From Marinobacterium halophilum (GTDB lineage: Bacteria; Pseudomonadota; Gammaproteobacteria; Pseudomonadales; Balneatricaceae), in the NCBI RefSeq assembly GCF_003014615.1, contig NZ_PYGI01000004.1, positions 62,001-126,000 on the forward strand: a stretch of DNA of 64,000 bases. Direction: 5' to 3'. The position numbers were made by a program, and so were the translations under genes. The notes below the pieces were generated by a model. The model saw nothing but the letters and a program-made list of their open reading frames with translations, was not told where the DNA came from and did not search any database. Positions 58,730 to 64,000 of the stretch are shown here, one piece after another. How positions within the stretch are numbered: the first letter of the stretch is position 1; every line of letters begins with the position of its first letter.

Positions 58730-60113
58730 GACTATTCCTCCCGGTTACGGAGTTCGGTGACATCTCCACGTCCGCATCAAGGCTGACGAAGTAGCTGTCC
58801 CAGGCCCAGCTCAGTGACTGGGTGTCCAGTGAGGCGGCATCACCGCCGAGATAGCGTACGCGGTCCTGCGCCATGCCCAGCAGATCTCGCGGATGACAAG
58901 GACGTAATCCGACCTCGTGCCGTGCATGCAGTTGCGTCAATGCAAAGTCGAGCAGTTCGGGGGTGAAATCGATCCCCTTCTCTGCGCACACCTGCTGCCA
59001 GATACGGCTGTATTCATCCGGTTGCAGATAGCCAAAATAGATTTTGTAACCGATACGACGCAGGAAAGCCTCATCGGCAAGATCCAGCGGATTGATGTTG
59101 GACGAGAACACCAGTATCTGGTCGAACGGGGTCTGGAAGTGACGTCCTGCCCCCAAGGTCAGATAGTCCTGCTTCTCTTCCATCGGCACGATCCAGCGGT
59201 TGAAAATCTCCATCGGTGTTGCCCGTTGACGCCCCATGTCGTCAATAATGAAGATGCCGTTGTTGGCCTTAAGCTGCAGTGGCGCCTGATATTCCTTGGT
59301 TACCGGGTTGAAATGCACCTCAAGCATATCCATTCCCAGCTCCCCACCGGTAATGACTTCCGGGCGTCGGCAATTGACAAAGCGAGGGTCGTAACCCTGA
59401 TCGAACATCAGACTTGGGGCTTGGACTGTTTCCTCAACTGGCTGGTGTAGCAGGGGGTCAAACAGTGAAATCACCTGTTCGTTGACCGAAATCGCATAGG
59501 GAATAAGGCAACTATCCGTGAACAGGCCGGTCAGCTTCTGGGTAATGTAGGTTTTGCCGGTCCCGGCCGGACCGTAAATAAACATGGCACGGCCGGAATT
59601 CATCGCCGGGCCGAGTTGTTGCTTAAGGGAATCTCGCAGCACCACATTGGTAAACAACTGGTTCATCGACTCGGCAGTCACGTTGGTGTGATGCACGGTC
59701 TGTGCAGCCACGACCTCGCGATAACGCTGAATCGGTACCGGGGCGGGCCCCAGATAACCGCTACGGGCGTAGGCATCAATGGCCGATTCCCGTCCCCGCT
59801 GGGTCAAGCCATAACTCAGTTCGCGCTTATCGAAGCCCTGACCATGCACATCAATCATGACTTCCTTGCGCAGGAATTCGATCAACACCTCAAGCACAGG
59901 GCCTGCAAGTGCCGTGCGCTGCATCAACTGCTTTAACGTCAGCAAGCCCGCATCATAGAGGTGCTTGATCATCAATTCGGTAAGAAAGTGGCGGCTTAAA
60001 CCCGTCTCGTCCAGTGCCAGCGGCCGCGGCGCCAGTGTACGCAAATGTTGAGCCTGTGAGGTATCGGCTGCCTCGGTAGACCCAGCAGCCGTGAGATTCA
60101 TCGAGTGGTTCAT
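58722..60113 (-). CDS. winged-helix AAA+ ATPase in the tad operon
   Basis: 463 residues. Residues about 40-120 look like a winged helix: a helix-turn-helix part LLTLKQLMQRTALAGPVLEVLIEFL and a wing-like YGLTQRGRESA. The AAA+ domain has Walker A GPAGTGKT (181-188), Walker B GIFIIDD (286-292), a sensor Asn in FSSN (about 339) and LRRIGYK with a likely arginine finger at 352-353. No membrane helix, so it is cytoplasmic. It overlaps rcpC by 8 bases and the prepilin peptidase gene by 4. It is not TadA or TadZ, and I know no defined role; it could remodel a complex or control operon expression. Confidence 0.85.
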   Translation of the reverse strand: MNHSMNLTAAGSTEAADTSQAQHLRTLAPRPLALDETGLSRHFLTELMIKHLYDAGLLTLKQLMQRTALAGPVLEVLIEFLRKEVMIDVHGQGFDKRELSYGLTQRGRESAIDAYARSGYLGPAPVPIQRYREVVAAQTVHHTNVTAESMNQLFTNVVLRDSLKQQLGPAMNSGRAMFIYGPAGTGKTYITQKLTGLFTDSCLIPYAISVNEQVISLFDPLLHQPVEETVQAPSLMFDQGYDPRFVNCRRPEVITGGELGMDMLEVHFNPVTKEYQAPLQLKANNGIFIIDDMGRQRATPMEIFNRWIVPMEEKQDYLTLGAGRHFQTPFDQILVFSSNINPLDLADEAFLRRIGYKIYFGYLQPDEYSRIWQQVCAEKGIDFTPELLDFALTQLHARHEVGLRPCHPRDLLGMAQDRVRYLGGDAASLDTQSLSWAWDSYFVSLDADVEMSPNSVTGRNSHV

Positions 60114-60694
60114 TGCATCACTCCCAACGCCTGTAGCTGATACCCGATCTGAGTAGTCAGGTGATAAAACTCCAGATTATTGTCGATCAGCCCCTGTTGA
60201 ATCAGGGTACCGACCGCAATCGAGAGAGAGAAAGGGAAGCGGCGACGAGCTACCGATCCGACTTCTGCCGAAATCAGAGTCCTCGCTGAAATCATCACCA
60301 GGTAACGGCGATAGATACTGGCCAGCTCGCCACTGCGCAACACCATATAAAAGGCAAAGCAGCCACCAATCACCAGAGCAAAGCAGGCTGCAGTTAACGC
60401 AGGCATCGGCCCAATGAAGGCCCCGATAGCTGCCATCAGTTTGACATCACCGGCCCCCATACCGCCGGTCAGGTAGAATGGCAACAGAACAACCAAACCT
60501 ACCGCTGCACCCGCGAGGCCGGTATGAACTTCAGTGCTTGGAAGGAAGAGATAACTCAGCAGTAACCCTGCCACCAAAGTACTGAAAGTGAGCCAGTTGG
60601 GAATACGGTGGCGACGCCAGTCAAACAATACTGAAAATATTAATATTAGTAGCAGGAGGAGCGTCGAACCATCATAAGTATAAAGCGACAGCAT
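60110..60694 (-). CDS. tadV: prepilin peptidase (TadV/CpaA)
   Basis: 194-residue membrane aspartyl peptidase that processes Flp prepilin and pseudopilins. Catalytic pair D25 (in FDWRRHRIPN) and D83 (GxGD motif GGMGAGDVKLMAAIGAF). About five to six membrane helices. It lacks the N-terminal methylase domain of PilD, as usual for TadV/CpaA. It follows flp after 46 bases and overlaps the ATPase gene by 4. Confidence 0.93.
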   Translation of the reverse strand: MLSLYTYDGSTLLLLLILIFSVLFDWRRHRIPNWLTFSTLVAGLLLSYLFLPSTEVHTGLAGAAVGLVVLLPFYLTGGMGAGDVKLMAAIGAFIGPMPALTAACFALVIGGCFAFYMVLRSGELASIYRRYLVMISARTLISAEVGSVARRRFPFSLSIAVGTLIQQGLIDNNLEFYHLTTQIGYQLQALGVMQ

Positions 60695-60740
60695 ATAGAC
60701 CTCCCCTTGCTACATGATTTTTACAATCAATTTGTCTAAT

Positions 60741-60947
60741 TCAACATGCATCAGCCTGAGCAGCATCAGCCCCTGTATCTAATGTGGTAGCTAGTGCAGC
60801 AATCACCTCACCCACCTCACAGCCCAAGTCGGTAAATGCCACAATCACAGCTGCTGCCACCAGGCTCCCCGCAATTGCATACTCCACCGTAGTCAACCCT
60901 TCTTCTTCCTTGATGAAGTCCACAAATTTTTGAGTCATAACATTCAT
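60741..60947 (-). CDS. flp: Flp/Fap pilin
   Basis: 68 residues. Leader MNVMTQKFVDFIKEEEG with cleavage expected between G17 and L18, giving a mature pilin LTTVEYAIAGSLVAAAVIV with Glu at +5 followed by Tyr, as in Flp pilins. The mature part ends ADAC; together with C at about 49 it could form a disulfide. AGAGGG precedes the ATG. First gene of the tad operon, downstream of the regulatory region 60948-61300. Confidence 0.94.
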   Translation of the reverse strand: MNVMTQKFVDFIKEEEGLTTVEYAIAGSLVAAAVIVAFTDLGCEVGEVIAALATTLDTGADAAQADAC

Positions 60948-61035
60948 TGGTCCGCCCTCTTTCATTCGTGTGCCCCTCAGGGCCGATGCCGGTGCAACCG
61001 CTACCGTAGATAGATATGCGCCGGGTACGTGAGTG

Positions 61036-61041
61036 ACTATA
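61036..61041 (-). promoter_or_regulatory. -10-like element of the flp/tad operon
   Basis: TATAGT on the minus strand, with no acceptable -35 at the right distance, which is common in activator-dependent promoters. Transcription would begin near 61029, about 82 bases before the flp start. Confidence 0.4.
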
Positions 61042-61066
61042 GGCAGGTGAAAGGACGGGTGTTGGA

Positions 61067-61099
61067 ACTATCTTGCACAAAAAATAGGACTATTTTGCA
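61067..61099 (-). promoter_or_regulatory. tandem 11-bp direct repeats at 22-bp period
   Basis: ACTATCTTGCA (61067-61077) and ACTATTTTGCA (61089-61099) on the plus strand match at 10 of 11 positions; on the minus strand they read TGCAARATAGT. Their starts are exactly 22 bases apart, two helical turns, which is the arrangement of AraC-family half-sites. The nearer repeat ends about 25 bases before the -10-like TATAGT, next to where RNA polymerase would contact -35. The obvious candidate to bind is the AraC-type response regulator encoded next door. Confidence 0.55.
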
Positions 61100-61104
61100 A
61101 ACGA

Positions 61105-61124
61105 GTGTTTCAGGCCTGAAACAC
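61105..61124. promoter_or_regulatory. perfect 20-bp palindrome upstream of flp
   Basis: GTGTTTCAGGCCTGAAACAC reads the same on both strands. It lies 6 bases beyond the distal direct repeat, far from any coding end, so an operator for a dimeric regulator is more likely than a terminator. No T-run follows on either side. The region 60948-61300 has no gene. Confidence 0.55.
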
Positions 61125-61300
61125 CAATGGCTTATATCGGTTATGAAACAACACACTACCGTTTTGTATAAAAAAACAGCAAAAAGCCCGCACTAAGAGC
61201 CCGGTTTGTTCACTATACTGAACACTATCCGCGACAACGGACTAAGCGGGTGCCCCCACATCGCAACAATGAAGAACCACTCAGTGGGAGACCCACCGTC

Positions 61301-62194
61301 ATGCTTCAACCTGACACTCCAACCCTGTTGTGGTTGGACCTGCGCAGCTCCGACCGTTCGGCAACACTGCTGGAACTGTTCGAACGCCGGTTCACCATCG
61401 AACAGCTGGACATCCACCATCCGGTCTATGACAGGCAGCAACTGTCACCCATCGCCATCTGCGTCGACTTTGACTACCCCGACATGCACGGGTTGTCACT
61501 GGTGCGGAACCTACACGAAAAGTACCGACTGCCAATCATCATGATGACCGAACAACACTCGGAATCACTGATGCTCTGGGCACTGCGGGTGCGGATATGG
61601 GAAATTTTTCTGAAGCCGATGCAACGCTCGGCCGCCGAGCACCAGATCGATGCTCTGTACCGCTGCCTGGCCAACGCCGGTGATGACCCCACCCTTTTGA
61701 GTACAGCCAGCCCCATGCTGCGACTGCCGGAAGAATCACGTTTCCACGGCAGCGGCACTGAAGCGCGTACCGTTCACCCCGCCCTGTCCTATATGCAGCT
61801 GCATCTGGGCGAGCGCATCAACGAAGAGCAACTGGCACAATTCTGCAACTTGCGCCCGCTGCAGTTCAGCCGCCAGTTCAAAAAAGCATTCGGAGTAACG
61901 TTTCAGGAGATGTTGCAGCAACTGCGCATACAGGAGGCAACACGTTTGCTGGAGAACCCCGAGCTGCAGATCCTTGATGTGGCTCTGACCGTCGGTTATC
62001 GGGACCATTCCTATTTTTGTCGGGTGTTCAAGAAATACCTGGGGGTGACTCCCAAAACCTATCAGGAGCAGCAGCTGTCACAGCACGCACGCGCCCAGCA
62101 GATGGTCGAAATCAAGCTGCAGGCGGTTGCAAATCTGACTTCAGTGCGGCAACAACGGGAAACTGAGCAGTGGAGCCGTCAACATTCCTGTTAA
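61301..62194 (+). CDS. response regulator with AraC-type DNA-binding domain
   Basis: 297 residues. The N-terminal receiver-like domain (about 7-125) has D56 at the phosphorylation position in VDFDYPDMHG, T83, and the conserved K105-P106 in FLKPM; the N-terminal acidic site is reduced to one Asp (LLWLDLRSSD). The C-terminal AraC/XylS domain (about 160-258) has two helix-turn-helix units, ending GYRDHSYFCRVFKKYLGVTPKTYQ. The ATG at 61301 has GGGAG upstream; a GTG 51 bases earlier is possible. Divergent from flp, so a likely regulator of the tad operon. No cognate kinase lies nearby. Confidence 0.87.
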   Translation: MLQPDTPTLLWLDLRSSDRSATLLELFERRFTIEQLDIHHPVYDRQQLSPIAICVDFDYPDMHGLSLVRNLHEKYRLPIIMMTEQHSESLMLWALRVRIWEIFLKPMQRSAAEHQIDALYRCLANAGDDPTLLSTASPMLRLPEESRFHGSGTEARTVHPALSYMQLHLGERINEEQLAQFCNLRPLQFSRQFKKAFGVTFQEMLQQLRIQEATRLLENPELQILDVALTVGYRDHSYFCRVFKKYLGVTPKTYQEQQLSQHARAQQMVEIKLQAVANLTSVRQQRETEQWSRQHSC

Positions 62195-62201
62195 CGGCTC
62201 C
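62172..62201. terminator. hairpin between the response regulator gene and uraA
   Basis: Stem GGAGCCGT/ACGGCTCC (62172-62179 with 62194-62201), extended inward by AACA/TGTT, loop TTCC. It includes the stop codon of the response regulator gene. No T-run. Converging genes on both sides suggest a shared end. Confidence 0.5.
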
Positions 62202-62240
62202 GTATAATCAGAACAGCCTAACGCAGGCGGGGCGCGAAGA

Positions 62241-63536
62241 TCAGCGGCTGTGATCCAGCAGGTCTTCAACTACTTCCTGCTCTTCATGCAGATCATTGTC
62301 GACCGGCTTTGACAGCGGCAGAATCAGGTTGAGCAGGATGGCTACCGCGCCACACAGGCTGATGCCCTGAAGACTCAAATCACCTTTACCAACCGCCATG
62401 CCACCGATACCGAACACCAGTGTAGTAGCGACAATCACCAGGTTACGCTGCTCAGCCAAGTCCACATGCGCCTTGATCAGGGTATTCATGCCTACCGCTG
62501 CGATAGAACCGAACAGCAGGATCAGAATACCGCCCATGACCGGTGCCGGAATGGTCTGCAGTGCCATGCCGAATTTGGCAATAAAGGCCAGGGCAATCGC
62601 CACGACTGCCGCCCACACCATCACCACCGGGTTGAAGGACTTGGTCAGCATCACTGCCCCGGTCACTTCCGAATACGTGGTATTGGGTGGCCCGCCGAAG
62701 CAGGCTGCCGCCGCTGTCGCGACGCCATCGCCAAAGAGCGTACGGTGCAGGCCCGGCTTGCGCACGTAGTCCTTGCCCGTGACATTGGAGATCGCCAGGA
62801 TATCGCCCACATGCTCGATCGCCGGAGCCAGCGCCACCGGCACCATGAACAGAACCGCCTGCCAGTGGAAAGCCGGCATCACGAATTCAGGCATGGAGAT
62901 CCAGCTCGCACTCTGGATCGGTGCGTAATCAACCATGCCGGTAAAATGCGCGGCAACATAGCCCACGACTACACCTGACAATATGGGCAGCAGGCGGAAG
63001 ACGCCACGTGCCAACACGGCAACCGCCAGCGTGGTCACCAACGCACTCATCGACACCAGCATCGCCTGATCATATGGAAACAGGACCTCGGAGCCATCGC
63101 CGCTCTTGCCCATCGCCATGTTAACGGCCAGCGGCGCCATCCCCAGCCCGATAATCATGATCACCGGGCCGGTGACAACCGGCGGCATCAGCCGATGCAG
63201 AAACCCGACTCCACGTACCTTGACCGCCAGCGCCAGCAGCATGTACACCGCGCCAGCTGCCATCAATCCACCCATGGTGGCCGCAACACCCCAGTTCTGT
63301 ACCGAATAGGTGATCGGCGCAATGAACACGAACGACGACGCCAGGAAAATTGGAACGGTCAGTCCGGTCACGAAGTGGAACAGCAATGTGCCAATCCCGG
63401 CGGTAAACAGCGCGACGCTCGGGTCGAGGCCGGTCAACAGCGGCATCAGCACCAATGCGCCAAACGCGACAAACAACATCTGTGATCCGGCCAGTACGGT
63501 ACGCCAGTGAAACGCACTTGGTTGCAGGTTTTGCAT
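62241..63536 (-). CDS. uraA: uracil-xanthine permease (uracil:H+ symporter)
   Basis: 431 residues, NCS2/NAT family with about fourteen membrane segments. Signature stretches are QMLFVAFGALVLMPLLTGLDP, PVALAPAIEHVGDILAISNVTGKDY and ACFGGPPNTTYSEVTGAVMLTKSFNP, which hold the conserved Glu residues of UraA. The adjacent upp gene upstream (14 bases) converts uracil to UMP, so the pair forms a uracil salvage unit as in E. coli. Confidence 0.95.
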   Translation of the reverse strand: MQNLQPSAFHWRTVLAGSQMLFVAFGALVLMPLLTGLDPSVALFTAGIGTLLFHFVTGLTVPIFLASSFVFIAPITYSVQNWGVAATMGGLMAAGAVYMLLALAVKVRGVGFLHRLMPPVVTGPVIMIIGLGMAPLAVNMAMGKSGDGSEVLFPYDQAMLVSMSALVTTLAVAVLARGVFRLLPILSGVVVGYVAAHFTGMVDYAPIQSASWISMPEFVMPAFHWQAVLFMVPVALAPAIEHVGDILAISNVTGKDYVRKPGLHRTLFGDGVATAAAACFGGPPNTTYSEVTGAVMLTKSFNPVVMVWAAVVAIALAFIAKFGMALQTIPAPVMGGILILLFGSIAAVGMNTLIKAHVDLAEQRNLVIVATTLVFGIGGMAVGKGDLSLQGISLCGAVAILLNLILPLSKPVDNDLHEEQEVVEDLLDHSR

Positions 63537-63550
63537 CAGCCAATCCTCGT

Positions 63551-64000
63551 TTATTGGGTGCCGAAGATCTTGTCACCGGCGTCACCCAGACCCGGCATGA
63601 TGTAGCCCTGCTCATTCAAGCCCTGATCCACCGATGCGGTAAACAACTCCACATCAGGATGTGCCGCCTGTACCTTGGCGATCCCTTCCGGTGCAGCCAC
63701 CAGTACCAGCGCGCGGATCGTGGTGCAGCCAGCCTTCTTCAGCAGGTCAATGGTCGCGATCATGGAACCGCCCGTCGCCAGCATCGGATCAACGACCAAA
63801 GCCATACGGGCATCTATGTCACTGGCAAGCTTTTCGAAGTAGGTAACCGGTTCCAGAGTTTCTTCATCACGGTACAGGCCAACCACCGAAATTTTCGCAC
63901 TGGGTACAAGTTCCAGCACACCGTCGAGCATGCCCAGACCTGCACGCAAAATCGGCACCACGGTGATCTTCTTGCCCTTGATCCGCTGGGCTTCAATGTC
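63551..64000 (-). CDS. upp: uracil phosphoribosyltransferase, C-terminal part (cut by window edge)
   Basis: The last 149 codons are visible; the frame is open to base 64000 and the family is about 208 residues, so the N-terminus lies outside. Seen are [25 protein letters not shown], the PRPP loop [12 protein letters not shown], and the uracil-binding C-terminus [17 protein letters not shown]. Makes UMP from uracil and PRPP. uraA follows after 14 bases. Confidence 0.96.
   Translation of the reverse strand, partial: DIEAQRIKGKKITVVPILRAGLGMLDGVLELVPSAKISVVGLYRDEETLEPVTYFEKLASDIDARMALVVDPMLATGGSMIATIDLLKKAGCTTIRALVLVAAPEGIAKVQAAHPDVELFTASVDQGLNEQGYIMPGLGDAGDKIFGTQ

Noticed and set aside
61180-61206. 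Terminator near AAAAAGCCCGCACTAAGAGCCCGG
   Set aside because: The two GC blocks are not reverse complements of each other, so no stem forms.
60948-61300. Sigma-54 promoter in front of flp
   Set aside because: I looked for paired GG and GC elements of the -24/-12 type on both strands and found no acceptable pair.
1-64000. tRNA, rRNA, CRISPR arrays, insertion sequences, prophage or integron parts
   Set aside because: No cloverleaf-like sequence, regularly spaced repeats, transposase, integrase or att-like duplication was seen in the intergenic regions or proteins.

Overview
The window reads as a chromosomal segment of a free-living, probably marine gammaproteobacterium. Gene content (guaB-guaA, bioBFHCD, trpGDC, dnaB beside rpsF-rpsR-rplI, uppP/rsmJ/tsaB, mpl-ubiX) and protein sequences resemble the Oceanospirillales/Pseudomonadales side of the class. 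The genus cannot be fixed from sequence alone. Base composition and codon use look even throughout. I see no insertion sequence, prophage, integron, CRISPR array, tRNA or rRNA, so this is mostly core chromosome plus one large surface-appendage locus.

Layout. 1-4.2 kb (minus): a DUF3137-like partner and lemA, then guaA and guaB with a terminator hairpin between them. 4.2-7.1 kb (plus): xseA, fklB, ybfF. 7.1-12.8 kb (minus): a SprA-like metallopeptidase-motif protein, a small unknown protein, and the biotin operon bioB-F-H-C-D, whose promoter overlaps the start of divergent comF. 12.9-27.6 kb (plus): comF, modABC, a Na/Pi cotransporter, trmO, an RND efflux pair, a SLAC1/TDT transporter, a membrane diguanylate cyclase, bioA (separate from the other bio genes) and a hot-dog thioesterase. 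27.6-33.4 kb (minus): dnaB, rpsF-rpsR-rplI, a YhfA/OsmC protein and trpG-D-C. 33.6-36.2 kb (plus): hrpB. 36.2-39.1 kb (minus): an IsdG-like heme monooxygenase coupled to a Cache-domain histidine kinase, and a membrane-anchored cold-shock-domain protein. 39.3-47.8 kb: slyX, tsaB-uppP-rsmJ, mpl-ubiX, fbp, ppa and a MoxR/VWA pair. 47.8-61 kb (minus): a complete tad/flp tight-adherence pilus locus of 14 genes. 61.3-62.2 kb (plus): a divergent response regulator with an AraC-type output. 62.2-64 kb (minus): uraA and the 3' part of upp.

The most interesting part is the tad locus and its control region. The operon has the prepilin (flp), prepilin peptidase, RcpC/CpaB, the secretin RcpA, three TadE/F/G-type pseudopilins, TadZ, TadA, TadB, TadC and TadD. 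It also has two less usual members: an AAA+ ATPase with a winged-helix-like N-terminus, coupled by overlaps to the genes on both sides, and a 90-residue lipoprotein in the place where rcpB sits in other tad operons. The 353-base gap between flp and the response regulator contains two 11-bp direct repeats at a 22-bp period upstream of a -10-like TATAGT, and a perfect 20-bp palindrome further upstream. That layout fits an AraC-type activator switching on pilus genes, with a second regulator at the palindrome. This is inferred from sequence arrangement only.

Other points worth noting: several convergent gene ends share strong hairpins without a U-tract, often with a stop codon inside; rpsF has a leader that could fold as an S6:S18 autoregulatory element; and many start sites were moved inward from the longest frame on the basis of ribosome binding sites and family lengths.
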